The translations under genes were made by a program, and so were the position numbers. Positions 1 to 5,118 of a stretch of 5,806 nt of DNA are shown piece after piece; the stretch's first letter is position 1, and every line of letters begins with the position of its first letter. Source of the stretch: an uncultured Clostridia bacterium (lineage in GTDB: Bacteria; Bacillota; Clostridia; Oscillospirales; Acutalibacteraceae); assembly GCA_946628455.1 (NCBI GenBank), contig CAMOWP010000113.1:1-5806 (forward strand). Direction: 5' to 3'. The notes below the pieces were generated by a model that saw only the letters and a list, made by a program, of their open reading frames with translations, was not told where the DNA came from and did no database searches.

Positions 1-1364
1 AGGCGATTGACGACGCTTATTCACGCCTTATTTTCCCCTCGATTGAGCGCGATATACGAAACGAGCTCACCGATTCAGCATGCGAAAAATCAATAAAGGT
101 TTTTGCCGAAAACACAAGGCAGCTTCTTATGCAGCCGCCCGTTAAGGGAAGAGTTACAATCGGACTTGACCCCGGCTACAGAACGGGCTGCAAGGTTGCT
201 GTTGTTGACGGGACGGGTAAGGTGCTTGATACGGGCGTTATCTACCCTGCTCCGCCACACAATAAAATTGACGAGGCAAAGAGGAAAATCTCTGCGCTCG
301 TCAGAAAATATGACGTTAAAATGTTTGCAATAGGAAACGGAACGGCTTCACACGAAACCGAGGTGTTTGCCGCCGAGCTTATAAAGGAGCTCAACTGCGG
401 AATCACTTATATGGTAGTCAGCGAGGCGGGCGCTTCCGTTTACAGCGCTTCAAAGCTTGCCGCCGAGGAATTCCCCGATTACGACGTTTCGCTGCGCTCG
501 GCAGTTTCAATTGCAAGAAGGCTTCAGGACCCGCTTGCGGAGCTTGTTAAGATTGACCCGAAGGCAATCGGAGTAGGCCAGTATCAGCACGATATGCCGC
601 AAAAGGAGCTTAACTCAGCGCTTGACGGCGTTGTTGAGGACTGCGTTAACTCTGTGGGCGTTGACCTTAACACAGCCTCGCCTCAGCTTCTTTCACGCGT
701 TGCGGGAGTTACCTCGGCAGTTGCAAAGAACATTGTTACCTTCCGCGAGGAGAACGGTGAATTCACATCAAGAAGCCAGCTGCTTAAGGTTGCGAAGCTC
801 GGACCCAAGGCGTACGAGCAGTGCGCGGGCTTCCTGCGCGTTGCAGAGAGCAAAAACGTGCTTGACAACACCGCCGTTCACCCCGAAAGCTACAAGGCGG
901 CGGACAGGCTTCTTAAAATCTGCAGCATAAGCGAGGAGGACGTAAGGCAAGGCAATATCGCAACGCTTGCGCTCAAGGTTAAAACAATGGGCACCTCCGC
1001 GCTTGCGGCTGACCTCGGAATCGGCGAGCCGACTCTCGTTGACATTGTATCCGAGCTTTCCAAACCCGGACGCGACCCGAGAGACGAGCTGCCTCAGCCT
1101 TTGCTCAGAACAGACGTTATGGGTATTGAGGACCTCAAGGCGGGAATGGAGCTCAAGGGTACAGTAAGAAACGTTATTGATTTCGGCGCTTTTGTTGACG
1201 TAGGCGTACATCAAGACGGGCTCGTTCACATCAGCCAGATTACAAACAGATATATTAAGCATCCGTCGGACGTGCTCAAGGTCGGCGACATAGTTACCGT
1301 GTGGGTGCTCGACGTTGACGTTAACAGAAAGAGAATTTCGCTGACTATGAAGCAGCCGAAATAA
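1..1364 (+). CDS. tex: Tex family RNA-binding transcription accessory protein, C-terminal part (5' end outside window)
   Basis: The reading frame is open from base 3 and ends at TAA 1362-1364, giving 453 residues of a family usually about 700-780 long, so the N-terminal HTH-containing part lies upstream. The ATG at 129 is internal, because conserved Tex sequence (RLIFPSIERDIRNELT) is encoded before it. Seen in order, in fragment numbering: a YqgF/RNase H-like domain at about 50-177, with IGLDPGYRTGCK at 53-64, GNGTASHETE at 111-120 and the EAGASVYSAS and RRLQDPLAELVKIDPK blocks; a helix-hairpin-helix region at about 220-281 (DLNTASPQLL onward); and a C-terminal S1 RNA-binding domain at about 378-451 (GTVRNVIDFGAFVDVG, DGLVHISQ). 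Family knowledge: Tex is a cytoplasmic nucleic-acid-binding protein that associates with transcription and is related to eukaryotic Spt6. The sequence is intact to its end, with no frameshift. The gene converges with the minus-strand operon that ends at 1554. Confidence 0.97.
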   Translation, partial: AIDDAYSRLIFPSIERDIRNELTDSACEKSIKVFAENTRQLLMQPPVKGRVTIGLDPGYRTGCKVAVVDGTGKVLDTGVIYPAPPHNKIDEAKRKISALVRKYDVKMFAIGNGTASHETEVFAAELIKELNCGITYMVVSEAGASVYSASKLAAEEFPDYDVSLRSAVSIARRLQDPLAELVKIDPKAIGVGQYQHDMPQKELNSALDGVVEDCVNSVGVDLNTASPQLLSRVAGVTSAVAKNIVTFREENGEFTSRSQLLKVAKLGPKAYEQCAGFLRVAESKNVLDNTAVHPESYKAADRLLKICSISEEDVRQGNIATLALKVKTMGTSALAADLGIGEPTLVDIVSELSKPGRDPRDELPQPLLRTDVMGIEDLKAGMELKGTVRNVIDFGAFVDVGVHQDGLVHISQITNRYIKHPSDVLKVGDIVTVWVLDVDVNRKRISLTMKQPK

Positions 1365-1367
1365 TTT

Positions 1368-1391
1368 GTAGGGACGAGCATTGCTCGTCCG
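1368..1391 (+). repeat. Palindromic repeat unit, copy 1
   Basis: A perfect inverted repeat GGACGAGCA-T-TGCTCGTCC spans 1372-1390. It sits inside a 24-nt unit (GTAG before, G after) that recurs without mismatch at 1420-1443. In RNA it would form an 8-bp stem with a 3-nt loop. No T-run follows (GATACAG comes next), so this copy alone is not a typical intrinsic terminator. Confidence 0.85.
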
Positions 1392-1398
1392 ATACAGA

Positions 1399-1419
1399 GT
1401 TAAAAGTTAAAAGTAATAA
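1399..1419 (+). repeat. Heptanucleotide tandem repeat, three units
   Basis: GTTAAAA at 1399-1405 is repeated exactly at 1406-1412 and followed by a degenerate third unit GTAATAA at 1413-1419. It fills most of the gap between the two identical palindromic units and stops right where copy 2 begins. It is short and AT-rich, so function is unknown and chance is possible. Confidence 0.5.
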
Positions 1420-1443
1420 GTAGGGACGAGCATTGCTCGTCCG
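1420..1443 (+). repeat. Palindromic repeat unit, copy 2
   Basis: This is identical over 24 nt to the unit at 1368-1391, offset by 52 bp. The perfect palindrome is at 1424-1442. Unlike copy 1 it is followed at once by seven T residues (1444-1450), which turns it into a plausible intrinsic terminator. Confidence 0.85.
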
Positions 1444-1450
1444 TTTTTTT
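1424..1450 (+). terminator. Intrinsic terminator of tex, formed by repeat copy 2 and a T7 tract
   Basis: The stem GGACGAGC / GCTCGTCC (8 bp, loop ATT) is followed by G and seven T residues at 1444-1450, the classic form of a factor-independent terminator on the plus strand, 60 nt after the tex stop codon. The stem belongs to a repeated palindrome, so the terminator seems to be supplied by the repeat. Confidence 0.75.
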
Positions 1451-1451
1451 G

Positions 1452-1480
1452 CGGGTCGTCGTGGACGCCGACCCCTACAA
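1452..1480 (-). repeat. Diverged palindromic repeat unit, inverted orientation
   Basis: Read on the minus strand it starts TTGTAGGGG and ends ACGACCCG, like the other two units at its ends but with different arms. The plus-strand palindrome at 1453-1474 pairs GGGTCG with CGACCC, and the inner CGT with ACG after one mismatch. The ends (GTAGGG, CCG) are shared with copies 1 and 2 while the arm sequence differs, so palindromy is kept although the sequence is not. On the minus strand no T-run follows the hairpin directly; instead seven A residues (complement of 1444-1450) follow. Confidence 0.6.
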
Positions 1481-1504
1481 TAAGCGTGAGCAAAGTTCAC
1501 CTTT

Positions 1505-1525
1505 AATTCTCAATTCTCAATTGAA
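1505..1525 (-). repeat. Second heptanucleotide tandem repeat
   Basis: AATTCTC at 1505-1511 is repeated exactly at 1512-1518 and followed by a partial unit AATTGAA at 1519-1525, which runs into the next terminator stem. On the minus strand the unit reads GAGAATT. It has the same 7-nt period as the repeat at 1399-1419 but a different sequence. Confidence 0.5.
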
Positions 1526-1552
1526 AAAGGAAGAGCAAACGCTCTTCCTTTT
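1525..1552 (-). terminator. Terminator of the minus-strand operon, potentially bidirectional
   Basis: A perfect 12-bp stem pairs 1525-1536 (AAAAGGAAGAGC) with 1541-1552 (GCTCTTCCTTTT) around a 4-nt loop. On the minus strand it starts one nucleotide after the stop codon of the last operon gene and ends in a run of T. On the plus strand the 3' arm also ends in TTTT, so it could act as a backup terminator for tex read-through. Confidence 0.88.
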
Positions 1553-1553
1553 G

Positions 1554-2318
1554 TTATTCGTTATTCTTTTTGTTGAGCTCGCGGCGCTGCTTTTTGGTGA
1601 GCTTTTTCGGCTTGTTGCTCACGCTTGCCTGCTCTCTTGTGAGGCCCTTCTGATACTCCTCGTTGAGCTTTTGCACCTCTTTTTCGCGCTCAAGCTTTTC
1701 GTCATATTTTCTGCTCCATATCTGATAATAGGTCAGGATTGAGAAAATTATGAAGAAAATTATATAGAATATGAAAACGTTATTGAAGGTTTTAGTTCCC
1801 TTGCCGATGTGGTATACCTCGTCGTTGCTCTTGCCGCTGTAATATTCCTCATAAATATCGAAGCCGAACTTTGTGGTTACCGTATTTGCAAACTGAATGA
1901 TAACGGCGATTCTTTCGTTTCCGAAGGTTTCATCGGGCAGGATTTCATCAGACTTTGAGCTGACTACACTCCTTGTTCCGTCAGCCTCCTCCCTTTCAAG
2001 AAGGAACGGGGTTGAGCTCTTATTTTCTGCCTTTTTATCGAAATATGATTTATCAAGCTTAAGGAAATATTTATGAGTTTCGCCCTTGCTGTTTTTATAT
2101 TCAACCGAATCATCAGCAAGCTTTACAACGATTGACGAAACAGCCTTCATAACGGTTGGGTTGCCCTTTATGATTGCCGACGGCAGCGCCTTGATTCCCG
2201 CCATAACAAGCAGTATAACAAGGAAAATAACCCACAGGATTTTAAAGATTCTTTCCTTTTTTGAAATATTCTTTTTTTCTCTTTTCGGTTTTTTTATTTT
2301 GATGGCTTTCTCTTCCAT
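1554..2318 (-). CDS. Hypothetical membrane protein with two membrane segments and an extracytoplasmic domain
   Basis: I do not recognise the family. From the ATG at 2318 it is 254 residues. The N-terminus is strongly basic (KIKKPKREKK) and precedes a membrane segment at about 25-45. A polar domain of about 130 residues (about 46-179) has no cysteine and is rich in Ser, Lys, Asp and Glu. A second membrane segment follows at about 180-200 (VFIFYIIFFIIFSILTYY). The tail of about 55 residues is highly charged, helix-prone and basic at the end (KPKKLTKKQRRELNKKN). The positive-inside rule puts both termini in the cytoplasm and the middle domain outside. A TTG lies 6 bp upstream at 2324, but the Shine-Dalgarno GAGAGA at 2325-2330 is correctly spaced only for the ATG. 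The upstream gene stops at 2331, just 12 bp away, so the two are co-transcribed and perhaps act together. Confidence 0.85.
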   Translation of the reverse strand: MEEKAIKIKKPKREKKNISKKERIFKILWVIFLVILLVMAGIKALPSAIIKGNPTVMKAVSSIVVKLADDSVEYKNSKGETHKYFLKLDKSYFDKKAENKSSTPFLLEREEADGTRSVVSSKSDEILPDETFGNERIAVIIQFANTVTTKFGFDIYEEYYSGKSNDEVYHIGKGTKTFNNVFIFYIIFFIIFSILTYYQIWSRKYDEKLEREKEVQKLNEEYQKGLTREQASVSNKPKKLTKKQRRELNKKNNE

Positions 2319-2324
2319 TTTCAA

Positions 2325-2330
2325 TCTCTC
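2325..2330 (-). promoter_or_regulatory. Ribosome binding site deciding the ATG start at 2318
   Basis: On the minus strand GAGAGA directly follows the TAA of the upstream gene. It is 6 nt from ATG 2318 but directly abuts the alternative TTG at 2324, which favours the ATG. The arrangement suggests translational coupling. Confidence 0.65.
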
Positions 2331-3260
2331 TTACTTTTTCTTTTCTTTCTTTTTCTTATCGGCGTCAAGCTTTGCTCTCGCCTCTTCAACTATTCTCTGC
2401 TGCTCCTCTTCAGCCTTCTTTTCAGCCTCAAGGCGCTCCTCTTCCTTCTTTATTGCCGCACGGCGTTCCTTCTCTTCCTTTTCAGCCTTCTTGGCAAGAC
2501 GGGCTTCCTCAAGCTCCTCATGAGTTTTGGCGGGAGCGCGCATAACGAGGAAATTTGCAACGAAGGCAACGCACAGCAGCGCGAGCGCTACGAAATAACC
2601 CCAACCGATTGAGCCTGTCATATTGAAGAAGGACATCTCGCCGAGGGTGAACGCAGGATACGCGGGAGCTGCCTTAACCGCCATTGTAAACATAATTACA
2701 CTGACGATTGACGAGCAGATGCTCAGAGCGTCAAAAATCACCATAAGCTTTGACTTGGGGTGCTTGTTCGTAATCAGAATCATAAAGAAGGCGATTACCG
2801 CAAACAGCAGGCACAGCACCATAAACAAAACGCCGAGCATTGTGTACGTTACGGGACCGCTTTTTCCCTCATAAGCCATATTTGTAAAATACAGGCTCAT
2901 ATTTCCGAAGAAGCTTTTGAATAAATCAATAAGCGACCTGCCGTCGGTAAAAAGCCCTATAACGTCAATTCCGAGCGATTCGCCCTCGCTTTTAAACGAA
3001 AACCACGGAACGATGAAGCCGACTATCGGAACGAAGGAAAGGATGATTCTTGCAATCCTCAGCTTTGTTCCCCATACGGAATATGAGAACATATTCATTG
3101 TACGGTGGAAGCTTGCGGATTTTACCGCCGCGCGTTCGGAATCCTCCTCGAGCCTTGCTTCCCAGTTGAAATTGGGAATGCTTACTCCGCACTCCTTACA
3201 GTCCGCTTTTACGTCGTACCATTTAAGCACTCTTCCGCAGTTTGGACATTTGCTTGCCAT
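2331..3260 (-). CDS. Hypothetical zinc-ribbon protein with four membrane segments and a charged C-terminal coiled coil
   Basis: The specific family is not recognised. From ATG 3260 it has 309 residues. A zinc ribbon sits at the very N-terminus, with C5-x2-C8 and C21-x2-C24 (CPNC, CKEC), and a polar linker follows. Hydrophobic segments lie at about 69-89, 138-163, 172-195 and 218-240. The last 60 or so residues (about 247-309) consist almost wholly of Glu, Lys, Ala and Arg and should form a long cytoplasmic helix or coiled coil ending in a lysine run. An even number of segments places both the ribbon and the coiled coil in the cytoplasm. It is the first gene of a two-gene operon with the membrane protein ending at 1554, behind a near-consensus promoter. 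A role in binding a cytoplasmic partner at the membrane is inference; nothing indicates an enzyme. An in-frame TTG at 3266 is less likely as start because the Shine-Dalgarno would be only 2 nt away. Confidence 0.88.
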   Translation of the reverse strand: MASKCPNCGRVLKWYDVKADCKECGVSIPNFNWEARLEEDSERAAVKSASFHRTMNMFSYSVWGTKLRIARIILSFVPIVGFIVPWFSFKSEGESLGIDVIGLFTDGRSLIDLFKSFFGNMSLYFTNMAYEGKSGPVTYTMLGVLFMVLCLLFAVIAFFMILITNKHPKSKLMVIFDALSICSSIVSVIMFTMAVKAAPAYPAFTLGEMSFFNMTGSIGWGYFVALALLCVAFVANFLVMRAPAKTHEELEEARLAKKAEKEEKERRAAIKKEEERLEAEKKAEEEQQRIVEEARAKLDADKKKKEKKK

Positions 3261-3268
3261 ATGCAATA

Positions 3269-3272
3269 CCTC
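3269..3272 (-). promoter_or_regulatory. Ribosome binding site for the zinc-ribbon gene
   Basis: On the minus strand GAGG lies 8 nt before ATG 3260 and only 2 nt before the alternative TTG 3266, so the ATG is the better start. Confidence 0.65.
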
Positions 3273-3296
3273 ATTTACAAATTTATAATCATAATT

Positions 3297-3325
3297 ATTT
3301 TATCTTGTTTTCGCACGCTTGTCAA
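3297..3325 (-). promoter_or_regulatory. SigA-type promoter of the minus-strand operon
   Basis: On the minus strand a perfect -35 box TTGACA (3320-3325) is separated by exactly 17 bp from TAAAAT (3297-3302), one mismatch from the -10 consensus. Transcription should start near 3290, giving a leader of about 30 nt before ATG 3260. It is the strongest promoter visible in the window. Confidence 0.88.
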
Positions 3326-3332
3326 CCTTAAT

Positions 3333-3340
3333 GTTATAAC
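3333..3340. promoter_or_regulatory. Short palindrome in the divergent promoter region, possible operator
   Basis: GTTATAAC is a perfect 8-bp palindrome just upstream of the leftward -35 box. TGTTATAA occurs here (3332-3339) and again inside the rightward promoter (3406-3413). This placement would suit a shared regulator, but the stretch is AT-rich and the site is short, so chance is a real alternative. Confidence 0.2.
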
Positions 3341-3405
3341 CCCGTTAAAATTAATTTTTGAGCCAAAAAACTATTGATTTAAAACGGCTACTATGATAAT
3401 ATATA

Positions 3406-3414
3406 TGTTATAAT
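3406..3414 (+). promoter_or_regulatory. Extended -10 promoter of the sugar symporter gene
   Basis: TG-T-TATAAT is a perfect extended -10 element, with TG at 3406-3407 and TATAAT at 3409-3414. No good -35 box lies 16-18 bp upstream, which is normal for extended -10 promoters. Transcription would start near 3421 with a leader of about 45 nt. A weaker alternative is TTGATT (3374-3379) with GATAAT (3395-3400) at 15-bp spacing. Confidence 0.65.
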
Positions 3415-3455
3415 ATTAGGTAAACTATGCGCAAAAATAGTTGCTCATACGAAAT

Positions 3456-3460
3456 GAGGG
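3456..3460 (+). promoter_or_regulatory. Ribosome binding site that points to a TTG start for the symporter
   Basis: GAGGG ends immediately before ATG 3461, leaving no spacing for that codon. Its GAGG core is 7 nt before the in-frame TTG at 3467, a normal distance. This favours the TTG as the true start and shortens the protein by two residues. Confidence 0.6.
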
Positions 3461-3466
3461 ATGAAT

Positions 3467-5023
3467 TTGGCGGAAGAAAACACCAAGGTGGAATACCTGA
3501 ACGACGCTCAGGAGGAGCTTGACAAGCTTGCCTACACGAAAAAGAATTACCTCACCCCGAAGGAGATTGCAGCCTACGTGCTTGTTAATTTCGGGCAGAA
3601 GAATTTAGGCCAGTTCGTTTCGGCGTTCAAGGAATTCTTTATGATTCAGTTCCTGAAGCTGAACACCACCGCATATGCAAACATTAACCTTTTTGCTTCT
3701 GTTTACGACGCTGTTGACGACACAATCTCAGGTCTTATAATTGACAGAACAAGAACGCGCTGGGGGCGTGTAAGGCCGTTCTTCATTGTTCCCCTTCCCC
3801 TTTGGGTTATCGGAGGATATATGATGTTCACCGTCCCCGGAGGGCATCTGACATCGGGAGTCAAGGCTGCTTGGGCTACCATTGCAATTATCATATACGG
3901 TCTCGGCATGAGCTATTTCGGCGCATGGGGCCTTATGATTTACAACATAACTCCCAACACAAATGAGAGAAACAACCTTATAACAATTACAAAATTCTTC
4001 GAGCTTTTCGGAACGTGGCTTCCTTCGCTTGTTCCCGTTCTTGTAACGCTTCTTCCGAAGGTCAGCTCAAAGTTCACAATGGTCGGCATCTACAGCGGCT
4101 TTGCTTACTTTATGCTTATTCTTGCCGCTGCGTTCTCCGTTTTCGGCTTCTTCAATATGAGGGAAAGAGTTCCGCTTATGAGCCGTGAGGAGATGAACGA
4201 GACCTCTGTTCTTGAAAGCATTAAGAACATCTTCTCAAACAAGCCGCTGCTCGTTACAATACTTGCAGAATTCTTCAACAATTTCAAGGCTGTAGGCGGC
4301 TCGTCAGAGCAGTATTTCTGGCTGAACAACTCGGGCTCGCTTATGAACCAGACAATCTGCGGCCTCTTTACGGGCATACCTAACTACGTTATGGTTCCGC
4401 TTGCCGCTAAGATGGTTAAGAAGATGGGCGCAAGAATGACGGCAATCATTGCGGGAATCTTCGGCTTCGTTGCTTATATGGGTCTTTACTTTGTTGGCTA
4501 TCACCCGTTTGGTCAGACCTTTGAGCAAAACAAGATTTTCAACCTTGCTTTCGTAATTTTCGGCCTTACAATCTGCGGCCTTCCGAACAAGATTATTCAG
4601 GTTGCAAACCCGATTCTTACAGCCGAAGCGCTTGACTGGATGGAATGGAAGCACGGCCTCAGAAACGAGGCGCTTGTTACTACCGTTCAGGGCTATTTCA
4701 TCAAGCTTGCAACGTCGATTACGGGCTGGCTTTCGGGAATGGTGCTCACCTGGATTAACTACGTTCCGCTTACTGACTCGCTCGGAAACGCTATCCCGCA
4801 GACCGACCCGAAAATGCTTCAGGGTATCTGGACTGTGTTCTGCGTTCTCCCTGCGCTTGCAAGAGGCTTATACGGAGTTTCCTTTATTCTTTATCCTATC
4901 CACGGAAAGCTTCAGCAGGAAATGATTGTTGAACTTGCTGACATCCGTGCAGAGAGGCTTAAGGAGCAGGAAAAGCTCAACGCCGCTCAGGCTGTTGACA
5001 AGAGCGAGGGCGCTGAGGACTGA
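3467..5023 (+). CDS. GPH-family (MelB-like, MFS_2) sugar:cation symporter
   Basis: This is a cytoplasmic-membrane transporter that probably imports a glycoside, pentoside or hexuronide with H+ or Na+. Numbering below is from the in-frame ATG at 3461; starting at TTG 3467 removes two residues and leaves 518. About a dozen hydrophobic stretches span the protein. Family signatures seen are YDAVDD (82-87) followed by DRTRTRWGRVRPF (95-107), the loop after the second membrane segment; NTNER near 166-170; and ALDWMEWKHGLRNEA (390-404), which matches the conserved D-x-x-x-W-K-x-G-x-R-x-E region of GPH proteins, followed by a lysine in a membrane helix (K415, YFIKLATS). A polar N-terminal extension of about 35 residues precedes the first helix, and the C-terminal tail is charged and helical, making it longer than the usual 440-500. 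No glycosidase or regulator gene lies nearby, so the substrate cannot be assigned. It is transcribed divergently from the zinc-ribbon operon. Confidence 0.93.
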   Translation: MAEENTKVEYLNDAQEELDKLAYTKKNYLTPKEIAAYVLVNFGQKNLGQFVSAFKEFFMIQFLKLNTTAYANINLFASVYDAVDDTISGLIIDRTRTRWGRVRPFFIVPLPLWVIGGYMMFTVPGGHLTSGVKAAWATIAIIIYGLGMSYFGAWGLMIYNITPNTNERNNLITITKFFELFGTWLPSLVPVLVTLLPKVSSKFTMVGIYSGFAYFMLILAAAFSVFGFFNMRERVPLMSREEMNETSVLESIKNIFSNKPLLVTILAEFFNNFKAVGGSSEQYFWLNNSGSLMNQTICGLFTGIPNYVMVPLAAKMVKKMGARMTAIIAGIFGFVAYMGLYFVGYHPFGQTFEQNKIFNLAFVIFGLTICGLPNKIIQVANPILTAEALDWMEWKHGLRNEALVTTVQGYFIKLATSITGWLSGMVLTWINYVPLTDSLGNAIPQTDPKMLQGIWTVFCVLPALARGLYGVSFILYPIHGKLQQEMIVELADIRAERLKEQEKLNAAQAVDKSEGAED

Positions 5024-5036
5024 TAACAATTTGCTG

Positions 5037-5081
5037 ATACTCAGGTTGCGGCTCGAAGGAGCCGCACTTGTGTCTGAATAT
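5037..5081 (+). terminator. Intergenic hairpin between the symporter and pyrophosphatase genes, atypical terminator or attenuator
   Basis: The core stem TGCGGCTC (5047-5054) pairs perfectly with GAGCCGCA (5059-5066) around a GAAG loop. An outer stem, 5037-5044 (ATACTCAG) with 5074-5081 (CTGAATAT), adds seven pairs with one mismatch. The next T-rich run (5092-5100) is about 10 nt beyond the outer stem, too far for a standard terminator. It may terminate weakly, or protect or separate the two transcripts. Confidence 0.45.
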
Positions 5082-5102
5082 AGATATACAATTTTTTATT
5101 TT

Positions 5103-5113
5103 AAGGAAGTGAT
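5103..5113 (+). promoter_or_regulatory. Extended Shine-Dalgarno of the pyrophosphatase gene
   Basis: AAGGAAGTGAT differs at one position from AAGGAGGTGAT, the full complement of the 16S rRNA tail, and lies 5 nt before TTG 5119. Such long complementarity probably offsets the weak TTG start and supports high expression. Confidence 0.75.
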
Positions 5114-5118
5114 TTATT

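Larger units (their letters stand above)
1366..1480. repeat. Composite palindromic repeat cluster, possibly MITE-like, with 8-bp inverted ends
   Basis: The strip begins TTGTAGGG (1366-1373) two bases after the tex stop codon and ends with the exact inverse CCCTACAA (1473-1480), 115 bp in all. Inside are two identical palindromic units in direct orientation and one diverged unit in inverted orientation, with a short heptamer tandem between the first two. There is no coding capacity. No clean target duplication is seen: the flanks read AAT on the left and TAA on the right. It could be a small non-autonomous element, or simply neighbouring copies of a dispersed intergenic palindrome. The inverted ends and the internal units are directly visible; mobility is inference. 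Confidence 0.5.

Noticed and set aside
768..1262. Open frame of 164 codons on the minus strand
   Set aside because: It lies wholly inside tex in antisense, has no recognisable domain or ribosome binding site, and tex shows conserved family sequence throughout this stretch.
1368..1480. Possible CRISPR array
   Set aside because: Only two identical units occur, with one 28-nt gap filled by an AT-rich heptamer tandem; the third unit is inverted and diverged, and no cas genes are present.
1449..1742. Plus-strand open frame of 97 codons covering the repeats and the end of the minus-strand gene
   Set aside because: It runs through the repeat unit and the terminator stem and then antisense to a better supported gene; its leucine/phenylalanine-rich product is the complement of a Lys/Glu-rich coding stretch.
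2086..2523. Plus-strand open frame rich in Ser, Phe and Ala
   Set aside because: It is the reverse of the Lys/Glu-rich ends of the two minus-strand genes; the low-complexity product reflects the codons of the true genes.
3369..3442. 7-bp inverted repeat AACTATT / AATAGTT flanking the symporter promoter
   Set aside because: It is short, AT-rich, separated by 60 bp and not extended by further pairing, so chance explains it.
3421..3466. Possible riboswitch or leader RNA before the symporter
   Set aside because: The predicted leader is about 45 nt, with no strong stem and no room for a known aptamer.
5068..5100. Possible separate promoter for the pyrophosphatase gene (TTGTGT, TATACA)
   Set aside because: The boxes are only 11 bp apart and no TGnTATAAT-like element is present, so it fails as a SigA promoter.
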